From Nostoc sp. TCL240-02 (GTDB taxonomy: Bacteria; Cyanobacteriota; Cyanobacteriia; Cyanobacteriales; Nostocaceae): a DNA stretch of 64,000 bases. Positions 47,501 to 56,591 of this stretch are shown piece by piece (the stretch's first letter is position 1; each line of letters starts with the position of its first letter). The notes beneath the pieces were generated by a model. The model was not told where the DNA came from and did no database searches. It saw nothing but the letters and a program-made list of their open reading frames with translations. The translations under genes and the position numbers were made by a program. The DNA lies in assembly GCF_013343235.1 (NCBI RefSeq), contig NZ_CP040094.1, forward strand, positions 5,513,001-5,577,000. The letters run 5' to 3'.

Positions 47501-48514
47501 TGCTGTGAGTCCGTTGCCGTTGCCAATCGCAGGTACGTCGCTCTGGCTATAAAGCTGGGACTGGGGAATGATTTCTTTGGTTTGAGAAGCACTTGACCAA
47601 GACAGCTTGGAAACGGCATTGACAGTATTTTCGAAGTATTCAAGCTTAATATCGTACTTTTGACCTGCAACTAGTGCGATCGAGCCGCTAAATTCAGTGG
47701 CAGATTGATTGACAAACTGATTGATGATTTGCTTACCATTCACCCAGAGTCGCACACCATCATCGCTAGTTGTATAGAAGTTGTAAGTCTCGCTGTACTT
47801 GGCTTGTACCTGACCTGTCCAACGTGCTGAGAAGGTATCTGGAGCAATGGACGAATCTGGAGAACCAAGACCCCAATCAAAATTCACTGTCGCATCTGTA
47901 CGGGTTTGCTTCAGGTTGGTGAAGTCGATGTTGTCGTAGTACTCTGCTTTTAGTCCGTTGCCGTTGCCAATCGCAGGTACGTCGCTCTGTCTATAAAGCT
48001 GGGACTGAGGAATGATTTCTTTGGTCTGAGAAGCACTAGACCAAGACAGTTTGGAAACGGCATTGACGGTATTTTCGAAGTATTCAAGCTTAATATCGTA
48101 CTTCTGACCTGCAACTAGTGCGATCGAGCCGCTAAATTCAGTGGCAGATTGATTGACAAACTGATTGATGATTTGTTGACCATTCACCCAGAGTCGCACA
48201 CCATCATCGCTAGTTGTATAGAAGTTGTAAGTCTCGCTGTACTTGGCTTGTACCTGACCTGTCCAACGTGCTGAGAAGGTATCTGGAGCAATGGACGAAT
48301 CTGGAGAACCAAGACCCCAGTCAAAATTCACTGTCGCATCTGTACGGGTTTGCTTCAGGTTGGTGAAGTCGATGTTGTCGTAGTACTCTGCTTTTAGTCC
48401 ATCTCCCTGAGAAAGCAGACTGGAACTAGCTTGAGAAGAAATACTTGGCAGTAGCGGCTTATCTAGGGTTTGTTGTTGTAGAGGTACAACAACTTGATTC
48501 TGTAATTCATTCAT
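44600..48514 (-). CDS. PA14(x4)-Calx-beta(x2)-glucose/sorbosone dehydrogenase-like protein
   Basis: A 1304-residue modular protein. Residues about 39-617 hold four PA14 domains (GLKAEYYDNIDF ... TSDDGVRLWVNG ... YDIKLEYFEN), which bind carbohydrate in yeast adhesins and glycosidases. Residues about 620-735 and 736-840 are Calx-beta domains (VNEGAGNVTITLLR; DYQSKSGTLSFIAGQ). Residues 845-1304 resemble the soluble glucose dehydrogenase/sorbosone dehydrogenase propeller (LNQPTAFDW, RGLLGIAVHPDFG, GLRNPFRFTID, GDVGFDTYEEVN). There is no N-terminal Sec signal, so export may use type I secretion. It could oxidise a sugar while bound to extracellular glycan; activity is unproven. Confidence 0.88.
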   Translation of the reverse strand: MNELQNQVVVPLQQQTLDKPLLPSISSQASSSLLSQGDGLKAEYYDNIDFTNLKQTRTDATVNFDWGLGSPDSSIAPDTFSARWTGQVQAKYSETYNFYTTSDDGVRLWVNGQQIINQFVNQSATEFSGSIALVAGQKYDIKLEYFENTVNAVSKLSWSSASQTKEIIPQSQLYRQSDVPAIGNGNGLKAEYYDNIDFTNLKQTRTDATVNFDWGLGSPDSSIAPDTFSARWTGQVQAKYSETYNFYTTSDDGVRLWVNGKQIINQFVNQSATEFSGSIALVAGQKYDIKLEYFENTVNAVSKLSWSSASQTKEIIPQSQLYSQSDVPAIGNGNGLTAEYYDNIDFTNLKQTRIDATVNFDWGLGSPDPSIAPDTFSARWTGQVQAKYSETYNFYTSSDDGVRLWVNGQQIINKFVDQSPTENTGSIALVAGQKYDIRLEYYENTVTAVSKLAWSSASQTKEIIPQSQLYSQSANGNGNGLKAEYYDNIDFTNLKQTRTDATVNFDWGLGSPDSSIAPDTFSARWTGQVQAKYSETYNFYTTSDDGVRLWVNGQQIINQFVNQSATEFSGSIALVAGQKYDIKLEYFENTVNAVSKLSWSSASQTKEIIPQSQLYSTPLQTTITLGSPSTTVNEGAGNVTITLLRTGDLSSTSSIKYATLAGTATAGVDYGSDGSESAGTIIFAPGESSRQVSIPINDDSSPEVDETFSFVIDQPGGATLGLQRTLGVTIQDNDRSGIDFSAPVVNEGAGTVTVVATRGNTVGAASVNYTTVDGTAKAGSDYQSKSGTLSFIAGQSQQNIIIPIINDNIGESNETFTLNFSNAIGVQLTNQQTTITILDDDSGKVLLETVASGLNQPTAFDWTADQKRMFVAQKNGVVRVLDNGKLLATPFIDISGQVNDTRDRGLLGIAVHPDFGKSPTGNNYVYLLYTYDPPETTSKDPTKNNPNSTLDDPDQNGNRTAQLIRVTADPNTNYTTAIAGSQFVLLGTNATWNNISHPDGNSTNVSLGYAPSGILNKDTGKLFTSLQDYLNNLDKVQNVQNFIANDSESHSVGAVRFGTDGTLFVSLGDGTSYNGIDPRAIRVQDVNNLSGKILHIDAITGKGLSSNPFYNLTNDPNSNSSKVYNLGLRNPFRFTIDQKTNTPVIGDVGFDTYEEVNVGKPGANFGWPFYEGGLDANGNIVSLQQPKYATLNAAKDFYSSGKTVTAPVYTYKHFSSNSIVLGDFYTGNTFPSIYQGALFVGDFSQGTIDALTFDSQGKLASVKRFASQADTPNLGVTTQITTGLDGNLYYANLTGGEIDRFRPA
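46663..48400 (-). repeat. Four near-identical PA14-coding repeats
   Basis: Units of 444 bp (435 bp for the third) are nearly identical at the DNA level. Unit 3 is the most divergent (FVDQSPTENTGS for FVNQSATEFSGS). This is recent internal duplication and allows copy-number change by unequal recombination. Confidence 0.95.
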
Positions 48515-50013
48515 TGAAATATATGCCTCACAATAGTGCTAAAACTAATTCCATAATCAATGCTGTGGAACTAGTTTTATAATGGGTATTTCCAACAAAA
48601 AATACGTAAATATACTAGGTGGAAACATATTAAGAACATAACAGTAAACTGTCTTAATTAATATATTTGTTGCATGTAATATTTTCTCTTATATTGCTGG
48701 TAGAAACTATTTTTTATATATGCTCATTCGCTCATATTCCTTTCTAATGGGCTGTCTATTTGTATCAACCTAAAAATGAACGGCTATGACCTGATGTACC
48801 TTTCTATAATATTCTTTGAAGGTAGATCATATAGAATAATTGGTACTACAAGAAATACTAGATAATAATTATTGGAAGGGTGCAATAGTCCTTATAAATG
48901 GTTATTTTTTGTGCCCAGGTTATGATTTTTGATTAAATTCACTTTGGGGAATTTAATTAAAAATTACAAGTAAACTCTCTTGAGAGCTTGTGATTTAACT
49001 GATATGCAGTTACATAAAGTTGAAACAAAGCAAAACTCAAGATGTCAGATAAATGCTTAAGTAGTCGAACATTATATTTTACATGTGGATGCTTAAGTAC
49101 TGTAATTAGATTGATCAACTACACATTGGACACTATACCACGGTGTTATGTCTATCTTTTTTATAGAACTTTATTTAAATATTCACATTGCTATATACCT
49201 TTTTAAAGGAATATAAAAGTTTTAATGATTTTTAAATAAAAATCGCCAATATAGGGAATGATGTCATATTTTCTAGCCTCATAGTTATTAATTACATGAA
49301 AATTATATAAAGAAAATTTTTAATATTTAAAGATTTAAAAAAGTAATAATTTATCTATGCTTCATCTTGACTATTAATCCATATCTTGGTGAGCAAAAAC
49401 AGAGAGAGGCTTTGTAACCTAGTTGTTGTTTTTCTCCACTTGTATGAAACCACCCTGCCTTATCAATGCGGTAAGGGGGAATTCAAAGCTTCTTGATCTT
49501 TCGCAAAGAGGAATGGAAGCGGGGTTTATAGTATACTTAAGGAATTTCCAAACATTCTCTTAAACTCAATACTGTTCAGTTAAGGGCTACTGGCAAAAAT
49601 TTTGGGTTTTTGAGATGCGCGATAAATCGCTGTCTCTACAAGTGTTTTGGTCTTATCTGAAGTGTATTGCTCTTAAACTAGGGTGTAAATGGGAATGTTC
49701 AAGCTGATTTGAGGACAACAAGAAACCACCGAAGATATCTATCTATACCTTGGGTGGTAGTGTGCAGTCGGGGGCGACGCGACAACTATTTTCAGATGAA
49801 TTTATTAGAAATTGCTCAGAAGCGGGTTATATGGTTGTTGGTTTTAATTGTAACCAATAAGTAAGTTGGCGTGAAAAAAACTAAGTATATTACGAAACAT
49901 AAACAAGTTTAAAACCCTTACTAATGACCAATGACAAATGACAACTTAGCCAGTTAGCTTTAATTTCGCCGACCTATTCACACCATTACAGGAACAATTA
50001 TCAAGTCACAAGA
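48515..50013. other. 1.5-kb AT-rich gap with dispersed repeats
   Basis: No ORF here looks like a gene. The first kilobase is very AT-rich and presumably includes the promoter of the minus-strand PA14 gene. At 49612-49636, GAGATGCGCGATAAATCGC and TGTCTC form an imperfect palindrome of a type dispersed in Nostoc genomes. At 49923-49945 is the recurrent AATGACCAATGACAAATGAC motif. Short coding-like patches around 49750-49850 could not be assigned. Confidence 0.5.
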
Positions 50014-50489
50014 AAAAATTTTAACAAAAACGGTGACACTGACGGCATTTATCCCTTTGCTGACTGGTGCTGGCAGTAATGTGCGTGTCCAGTCTTCTAC
50101 AGTGGTGATTCGAGGAATCAACACCGATGAAATCCGATTGCTTGGCACATTGCAGGTAGTTGGCTGCCGAGAAGCGATGTCTGATGAAAAGCCGCTACCG
50201 CTTCGCTAATGCGTCTACCCTGGGGCATTATTGGGAGGAATGAATGTTATGTTGCGATCGCTACTGTGTGGGTTTACTTTCTGCAAGGGCGATTAGAAGT
50301 AGCGATCGCGGCATGTGCCTGGTAGCTATTTCTGTATTAGCTTTTATCTCTGGTTCGGCACTGCCGTTTCTATTTTGTTACCTCCGTTTAGATCCGGTAT
50401 TAATGTCAGCATCATTTATTGCTACAGAAGCTGATGTTGCAGGCGTTTTGATTTATTTTAATTTAGCGCAGTTAATTTTAAAGTTATGA
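50014..50489 (+). pseudogene. 3' remnant of an mgtE-like magnesium transporter gene
   Basis: Spread over three frames is the C-terminal part of an MgtE transporter: TLTAFIPLLTGAGSNV and SSTVVIRGINTDEI in the first, VWVYFLQGRLEVAIA in the second, then SVLAFISGSALPFLFCYLRL and ADVAGVLIYFNLAQLILKL in the third. A 50-base insert of dispersed-repeat type (CCGCTACCGCTTCGCTAATG, 50191-50210) breaks the first block. Two frameshifts and a TAG follow. The first two thirds of the gene (CBS and N-domains) are absent. Confidence 0.85.
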
Positions 50490-50543
50490 GAGGAGTCATT
50501 GATCATTAATCAATAACAAATTACAAAGGACAAATGACTATTT

Positions 50544-50867
50544 TTACAATTCTGATTCCGTCACTGGAGCGACAATTTCGCCAGTACCCAATTGCAGTAT
50601 CATGTCTTGTTCAGTAATTAATCCACTGAGTTCTTTTACTTGTAAATTCATTTCTTCACAAGCTTGTCTGAGTTCTCGGGCAAATTTGTTGAGGTCTTGA
50701 CCATAGCCACATTGATAAGCAGCAGTTTCAATTCCTTGCTGGGCATTTGCTCTAGCACAATCTACTAGTTCTGTGCCATATAGTGGTGTAGGAGATGCCA
50801 TAGACGTAGTTGTTATTTCTAAATGTATGCTGCTGAATAGATTATCAATATTTAAATTTTTACTCAT
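50544..50867 (-). CDS. Conserved-looking small soluble protein, unknown
   Basis: A 107-residue acidic protein with no signal peptide or membrane segment. The middle is mostly helical (DCARANAQQGIETAAYQCGYG, then LNKFARELRQACEEMNLQVKEL) with three Cys, and the end is acidic and flexible (GEIVAPVTESEL). I do not recognise the family. Its internal start at Met23 (MASPTPLYG) is possible. The codon pattern and good coding look suggest it is real. It lies on the same strand as the short-chain dehydrogenase 166 bp upstream. Confidence 0.6.
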   Translation of the reverse strand: MSKNLNIDNLFSSIHLEITTTSMASPTPLYGTELVDCARANAQQGIETAAYQCGYGQDLNKFARELRQACEEMNLQVKELSGLITEQDMILQLGTGEIVAPVTESEL

Positions 50868-51032
50868 CCCTCTAATGGAAGAAAAGGAGGGTAGAGTTAG
50901 ACGTGAAGAGTTAGTAGTTAGAAGTTAATAGGTTATAATTTTGAACTCTGATAACTTGAGTTTTTGAATTTGGAATTAAAGAAAAAATATAAAATTCCAA
51001 ATTCTATAACTTCTAACGCCTAACTTTTTTAT

Positions 51033-51905
51033 TTAGCCATTGACAACTTCGCCACCATTTACGTGTAGAACTTGTCCAGAAACATAAGAAGCATCATCAG
51101 ATGCTAGAAATACATAGCTGGGGGCAACTTCTTCTGGCTGTCCGGCTCGTTGCATTGGTACTTGTTTTCCAAAATTCTCAACTTTCTCTTCTGGGAAAGT
51201 TGAGGGAATTAAAGGTGTCCAAATTGGCCCTGGCGCGACAGCATTAACGCGAATTCCTTTTGATACCAAATTTTGTGATAAGGAGCGGGTAAAAGCAACG
51301 ATCGCACCTTTTGTAGAAGAATAATCTAGCAGATGTGGACTACCTTTATAAGCTGTTACCGATGTGGTATTGATGATAGCGCTGCCTGTTTGCAAATGCT
51401 TGAGTGCAGCTTTAGTCATAAAAAACATTGAGAAGATATTAGTGCGGAAAGTTCGCTCTAATTGTTCTTTAGTAATTTCTTCAATACTTTCTTTAGGATG
51501 TTGTTCGGCGGCGTTGTTGATGAGAATATCGAGTTTGCCAAACTCACCAACTGTTTGTTGAATAGCTTGCTGACAAAAAGTTTCATCGCCAATATCGCCT
51601 GCGATAGTTACTGCACGACGACCTTGTTTTTCTACCAACTGTTTTGTTTCTTTGGCATCATCGTGTTCATTCAGATAAAGAATAGCCACATCTGCACCTT
51701 CTTTAGCAAATGCGATCGCTACAGCACGACCGATACCACTGTCTGCACCCGTAATCAATGCTACTTTATCTTGTAACTTACCACTACCTTGATACTGGGC
51801 ATTATCTGCTTTTGGTTTTGGTGTCATTTCTAATTCAACACCTGGTAATTCTTGCTGCTGTGGTGGCTGCAATGTTTGCTCTTTTTTCTCTTTTGCTTTA
51901 GCCAT
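51033..51905 (-). CDS. Short-chain dehydrogenase/reductase (SDR)
   Basis: About 290 residues from the ATG at 51905 (MAKAKEKKEQ); an upstream in-frame ATG at 51995 would add 30 poorly conserved residues. Motifs are the cofactor site TGADSGIGRAVAIAFA, NNAAEQHP, and the active site Ser in TTSVTAY with YSSTKGAIVAF (YxxxK). The end is SGQVLHVNGGEVVNG. The Pro/Gln-rich N-terminus (LQPPQQQELPG) before the Rossmann fold is typical of the YhdF/YghA/general-stress subgroup. The substrate is unknown. Confidence 0.9.
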   Translation of the reverse strand: MAKAKEKKEQTLQPPQQQELPGVELEMTPKPKADNAQYQGSGKLQDKVALITGADSGIGRAVAIAFAKEGADVAILYLNEHDDAKETKQLVEKQGRRAVTIAGDIGDETFCQQAIQQTVGEFGKLDILINNAAEQHPKESIEEITKEQLERTFRTNIFSMFFMTKAALKHLQTGSAIINTTSVTAYKGSPHLLDYSSTKGAIVAFTRSLSQNLVSKGIRVNAVAPGPIWTPLIPSTFPEEKVENFGKQVPMQRAGQPEEVAPSYVFLASDDASYVSGQVLHVNGGEVVNG

Positions 51906-52827
51906 AGGTCTTTTCTTGGTAATTGAATATTGAATTGGGCATTTATTACCCTCATCTCTTTCATTAGCCATTTTCAAAAGCAAACCCTGCATCAAAAATT
52001 TAACCCAAGGTTTAGTTTCTGCTTTGGCTCCTAGCCATTTGCATTTTTTCGGATATACATATCCCGAATTCTTACCAAAGGCACTTATTTATAGCAATTC
52101 TAGGCGGCTGACATTATTTATACTCAAACATAACAGACACTATTCATCTGACGGCAAAACAAGTATAAAACTATGATTTGATGAAATCATTATCTCTTTC
52201 ATCTGCTATTAAGTTAACTATTAAGCTGCTGTAATTTATCGCTCCATAGAGGTAAACTTCGCTAAAATTTGCTCAACCTTAAGGCTGAAAATAAATTAAA
52301 TAATAAAAATTATTCAATTAGTTAATCATGATTTTTTCTAGCTCACTCAAGAACCGTGCCATTTCGATAAATGAAAATATAGATTTCTACTTTTTCACTT
52401 TGTAGTTGCACAACTACCTACTAGTCTGTCAAGTTTAAATTTATGGATATAGGAATCCGCTTTGATTTTTGTATCCCTCACGGGAGCGTAGCCATAGTTA
52501 CTTGCGTGGGCAGGCAAGAGGCAATAAAAAAGAAGGCTTTCTAAATTGTACGGAGTTTTTTCACGTAATAAAATATGAGTCATATTGACAATTTTAGATT
52601 AATAAGTTTAGTGCTTATTTTCTAAGTAATAAACTCATTACTACAAACCTTCAAAATTAGCTTGACAGAATAGTGATATTATGCATTGAGCTTCATTGGT
52701 ATTAATTTAAGCTGATATCTGCATTGCCACATTTTTGCAGGATAAAGTACTTGCTTACTAGTTACCAAACTAATAGACCAAAAGCCTGCATGGTGCGCTA
52801 CATTGGGGTTATTAGAGGGCAGGGTTT
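51906..52827. other. Gap of about 0.9 kb without recognised genes
   Basis: The gap lies between divergent genes and is AT-rich. It should contain promoters for both neighbours. A fragment at 52485-52510 (CTCACGGGAGCGTAGCCATA) resembles dispersed Nostoc repeats. I see no tRNA or small gene with a ribosome-binding site. Confidence 0.4.
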
Positions 52828-54429
52828 ATGGCAATACTAAATATTTCCGAGTTAGAGCAGGTTGAAAAGTTTCGCCAATTACAATTAACCCTGCGCGATC
52901 GCTGGAAAACGATCGAGTCATTTGACAATAGTGAAGCAGATATTTTAATTATTCCCTCCCTGAGTCTCGATCAGCGCGAACTCCAAAAGATCGAAGGCTG
53001 CGAACATTATGAAGAAAGATTACTATTTTCTTTAATTCGGTTGCAGAATCCCCGGACTCGCCTGATTTATGTAACATCAGTACCACTGCATCCTAGTATC
53101 ATTGATTATTATCTGCAACTTTTGCCAGGAATTCCCTTTTCTCATGCTCGCAATCGCTTGCTACTACTTTCTACTTACGATTCTTCCCTTAAACCTCTCA
53201 GCCAAAAGATTTTAGAACGCCCCCGTCTACTAGAGCGGATTCATCAATCTTTGAGGCTAGATAAATCATTTATGATCTGCTACAACTCTTCGCACTGGGA
53301 AGGCGAATTGTCTTTAAAATTGGGTGTGCCACTGTATGCTGCTGCACCAGATTTACAGATTTGGGGGACAAAAAGTGGTAGTCGGCAAATCTTCAAGGAA
53401 AGCGGAGTACCGCATCCAGATGGTAGCGAAAAAATTTGGAACCATACAGATTTGGCAGAAGCTACCACTGATTTGTGGGAACGACAACCAACATTAAAAC
53501 GGGTAGTGATAAAACTCAACGAAGGTATTTCGGGAGAGGGAAATGCCTTGCTCGATCTGAGGCCAATTGAGAATTTAGCACCAGGTATTGGTACTCATGC
53601 TCAAAGAGTAGCAGCAATTAGCGATCGCTTCTCAACAATGCGCTTTCAAGCAAAACTTGAGACTTGGGATAATTTTTCGGGAAGAATCCCGGAATTAGGG
53701 GCAATTGCCGAAGCATTTGTGGAAGGGGAAATAAAGCGATCGCCCAGTGTCCAAGGACGGATCACACCCACTGGTAAAGTGGAAATCCTTTCAACTCACG
53801 ACCAAATTCTCGGAGGCCCAGACGGTCAGATTTATCTTGGTTGTCGCTTCCCGGCTGATGAAAGCTATCGATTGCAATTACAACAATTAGGACTACAAGT
53901 TGGTATAAAGCTAGCAGAGAAAGGTACTTTAGAGCGATTTGGCGTAGATTTTATCACCGTTGACAAGGGTAATGGTGAGTGGGATATTCAGGCGATCGAA
54001 ATTAATCTGCGTAAAGGTGGCACAACTCATCCATTCATGACCCTGAAATTGTTAACAAACGGTCGCTATGACCTTTCCACTGGGTTATTTTATAGTCAGC
54101 AAGGTCGTCCAAAATACTACATTGCTACTGATAATTTGCACAAAGAGCGCTATCAGGGATTGTTACCTAATGATTTGATGGATATTATTGCTGAACACAG
54201 ACTACACTTTGACAGTGGTACAGAGACTGGCACAGTGTTTCATCTCATGGGTTGTCTTTCGCAGTTTGGCAAGTTGGGATTAACCAGTATCGGTGATTCT
54301 CCGCAACAAGCACAAGATATTTATAACAAAGTTGTCAAGGTTTTGGATGAAGAAACCCGCAGCGAAAATCGTGATTTCTCGGCGTTTTCAGATTATTCTT
54401 TTCCCGTAGCTTGGGATGAATATATATAG
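52828..54429 (+). CDS. PGM1-related ATP-grasp peptide ligase-like protein
   Basis: A 533-residue protein of the ATP-grasp type. The N-terminal 190 residues (ILIIPSLSLDQREL, RLIYVTSVPLHPSIIDYYL) form a pre-ATP-grasp domain. The central part has GTKSGSRQIFKESGVPHPDG, VVIKLNEGISGEGNALLDL (ATP-binding lysine and loop) and FGVDFITVDKGNGEWDIQAIEINLRKGGTTHP (metal-binding E, N). It resembles the PGM1 ligase of pheganomycin biosynthesis, which joins a nonproteinogenic amino acid to a peptide. No peptide precursor or pathway gene is adjacent, so the substrate is open. AGGG lies upstream of the ATG. Confidence 0.82.
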   Translation: MAILNISELEQVEKFRQLQLTLRDRWKTIESFDNSEADILIIPSLSLDQRELQKIEGCEHYEERLLFSLIRLQNPRTRLIYVTSVPLHPSIIDYYLQLLPGIPFSHARNRLLLLSTYDSSLKPLSQKILERPRLLERIHQSLRLDKSFMICYNSSHWEGELSLKLGVPLYAAAPDLQIWGTKSGSRQIFKESGVPHPDGSEKIWNHTDLAEATTDLWERQPTLKRVVIKLNEGISGEGNALLDLRPIENLAPGIGTHAQRVAAISDRFSTMRFQAKLETWDNFSGRIPELGAIAEAFVEGEIKRSPSVQGRITPTGKVEILSTHDQILGGPDGQIYLGCRFPADESYRLQLQQLGLQVGIKLAEKGTLERFGVDFITVDKGNGEWDIQAIEINLRKGGTTHPFMTLKLLTNGRYDLSTGLFYSQQGRPKYYIATDNLHKERYQGLLPNDLMDIIAEHRLHFDSGTETGTVFHLMGCLSQFGKLGLTSIGDSPQQAQDIYNKVVKVLDEETRSENRDFSAFSDYSFPVAWDEYI

Positions 54430-54581
54430 GTAAAAGACATCTTTTGGAATGAAATATGCGTTATCCATAACCCTTGTAAAGACGTACTAAGCTGCTCGGC
54501 ATTTAATTTGTATAATTAAGGCGAGCAAGATGCCCACCCCACAAGATTTTTATTTAATTTGATTATTCAACTTAGAAGCTT

Positions 54582-54599
54582 TTCAGCTTATTAGCTGAA
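54582..54599 (-). terminator. Stem-loop just after the kinase stop codon
   Basis: TTCAGCT and AGCTGAA pair perfectly around TATT, directly abutting the minus-strand kinase stop at 54600. No T run follows, so its terminator role is uncertain. Confidence 0.35.
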
Positions 54600-56591
54600 T
54601 TAGTTCTGAATGCGATCGCTATTAGGTAGATTTTGCTGGTTGCTAGGTTCTTTACGAGATTGAGTATAAATATAGGCCACCAAGGCTAAAGTCAGCCCAA
54701 TGGCCAAGACTACTCCCAAGATTCGCAAAAAATTGGGAGTAATTTTCGTAGTTAGCTGCCCACTTAGCTTTGGTTGGTAAATAGTGTCATCTAGTGGCAC
54801 TTGTGGTCTGCCTTGATTTGATGCACGTCGTGGCTGATACATTGTCACATCTGGCGGCACTTGTGGTCTGCCAAGATTAGCCCCAGGTCGCGGTTGAAAC
54901 AATGTCTTATCTGGTGGCACTTGCTGCCCACCTTGACTAACTTGCTGCCCACCTTGATTAGCTCCAGGTCGCGGTTGAAACAATGTTTTATCTGGTGGTA
55001 CTTGTTGTCCACCTTGACTAGCTCCAGGTCGCGGTTGAAACAATGTTTTATCTGGTGATACTTGTTGTCCACCTTGACTAGCCCCAGGTCGTGGTTGAAA
55101 CAATGTTTTATCTGGTGGCACTTGCTGTCCACCTTGCCTAGATCCAAATCGTGGTTGATACAAGGTCACGTCCGGTTTGCTGGGGTTGGGATTATTCACA
55201 GGACTTTGTGGACTTTGCTCAACGGGATTAAACTGCCTCGGAACTGTTTCGTTATTTGAACCTTGGTTGTATCCAGGCTGAAGGGGAGGAACTGTTTCCT
55301 CAGATTGGTTTTGTTCAATCGGGTTAAATTGTCTGGGAACAGTCTCGTGATTTGAGCCCTGATTGTATGCAGATGGGGGGCGGATAACGGTGTCGTCGTT
55401 CGATTGTCTGGGAAGCGTTTCGTGATTTGAACCCTGATTATATGCAGATGAAGGGCGGTAAACGGTGTCGTCGTTCGATTGTCTGGGAACAGTTTCGTGA
55501 TTTGAACCTTGATTATATGCAGATGGAGGACGGTAAACGGTGTCGTCGTTTGATTGTCTGGGAACAGTTTCGTTGTTTGAACCTTGATTATAGGAAGGTT
55601 GTGACTGTCCGCTAGCTTTTCCGGGTAAATTAATAGTGTTTATGACAGATTTGGCAGCAGCTTGCAAAGCAAGATTAAGTTCTTCTACCGTTGCAAATCG
55701 GTTAGCTGGGTTCTTGTGGAGGCATTTCATCACCACCGCTTCCAATTCTGTGGAATAATGCTCACAACCTGGTTGCGATCGCAGTGGTTTTGGTGGTTCA
55801 TAGGCATGAGCTAATACCCAAGAAGCCTCGCTCACATGACTACCCTTAATGCTGATTCCAAAGGGATCGGCAGCACTCAGCATTTCATAAAGGATAATTC
55901 CTAAACTGTAAATATCACCCCTTGCATCCAAGTTTTTATCACTTTGGATTTGCTCAGGAGGTGCATAACGAAATGTCCCAATAAAAGTACTGGTGATATT
56001 TGTAATATTGGCATTTTCTGAAGATTCACTCCGAATTTTGGCAACACCAAAATCCAAAACCTTTACCCACTCACCCAAATCTGTAGGTACTAAAAATATA
56101 TTATCTGGTTTCAGGTCACGATGAACTACCTGAATATGCTCAGTGCTTTTTCCGCCTTCCCGTTGGAGAGTAACCCCTTGATGGGCAAGCTGTAAACCTT
56201 TGCAAACTTGCGCCATAATTTTTACCGCCCGTTCAACAGATAGCCGCTTCTCGCGCAGCAGTAATTGTCTGAGCGTTTGCCCGCGTAAATATTCCATTAC
56301 GTAAAATGGAAAGCCTTCTGTGGTGAATCCACAATCACTAATTTTAACTATGTGGTCACTTTGCAAAGCAGCACAAACTGCTACCTCACGCTCAAAACGC
56401 TTTCTCATTTCTTGTGATGCCACCAGCGTATCTTTGAGCAACTTCAACGCTACCTGTTGACCCACACGGGTGTCCGTTGCCAGGAAGACATCTCCCATGC
56501 CACCCCCGCCTAACCGTTTGTCTAAACGATATCGCTCGTTATCACCTACCAAGCGACCAATCCAAGAATTTGAAGGAGGTGGGGATTTCAT
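54600..56591 (-). CDS. Ser/Thr protein kinase with repeat-rich linker and C-terminal membrane anchor
   Basis: A 663-residue Hanks-type kinase. The kinase domain (about 20-310) is complete: glycine loop LGGGGMGDVF, ATP-binding Lys50 in VALK, catalytic HRDLKPDNIF, metal-binding DFGVAKI, activation-segment GTFRYAPPEQ. Residues about 330-440 are repeats of the type NQGSNHETVPRQSNDDTV, then about 470-610 have repeats of GGQQVPPDKTLFQPRPG. Both are low-complexity and Thr-rich, so they could be phosphorylated and bound by FHA proteins. One membrane span (about 628-650, ILGVVLAIGLTLALVAYIY) anchors the protein. It is divergent from the Pvc16-like gene, so co-function is possible but unproven. Confidence 0.92.
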   Translation of the reverse strand: MKSPPPSNSWIGRLVGDNERYRLDKRLGGGGMGDVFLATDTRVGQQVALKLLKDTLVASQEMRKRFEREVAVCAALQSDHIVKISDCGFTTEGFPFYVMEYLRGQTLRQLLLREKRLSVERAVKIMAQVCKGLQLAHQGVTLQREGGKSTEHIQVVHRDLKPDNIFLVPTDLGEWVKVLDFGVAKIRSESSENANITNITSTFIGTFRYAPPEQIQSDKNLDARGDIYSLGIILYEMLSAADPFGISIKGSHVSEASWVLAHAYEPPKPLRSQPGCEHYSTELEAVVMKCLHKNPANRFATVEELNLALQAAAKSVINTINLPGKASGQSQPSYNQGSNNETVPRQSNDDTVYRPPSAYNQGSNHETVPRQSNDDTVYRPSSAYNQGSNHETLPRQSNDDTVIRPPSAYNQGSNHETVPRQFNPIEQNQSEETVPPLQPGYNQGSNNETVPRQFNPVEQSPQSPVNNPNPSKPDVTLYQPRFGSRQGGQQVPPDKTLFQPRPGASQGGQQVSPDKTLFQPRPGASQGGQQVPPDKTLFQPRPGANQGGQQVSQGGQQVPPDKTLFQPRPGANLGRPQVPPDVTMYQPRRASNQGRPQVPLDDTIYQPKLSGQLTTKITPNFLRILGVVLAIGLTLALVAYIYTQSRKEPSNQQNLPNSDRIQN

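Noticed and set aside
49700..49860. Coding-like patch in the 1.5-kb gap
   Set aside because: Translations in all frames are short and interrupted. I could not link them to mgtE or any other family.
52395..52583. 62-residue minus-strand ORF in the gap before the ATP-grasp gene
   Set aside because: No ribosome-binding site or sensible composition, and it overlaps a dispersed-repeat fragment.
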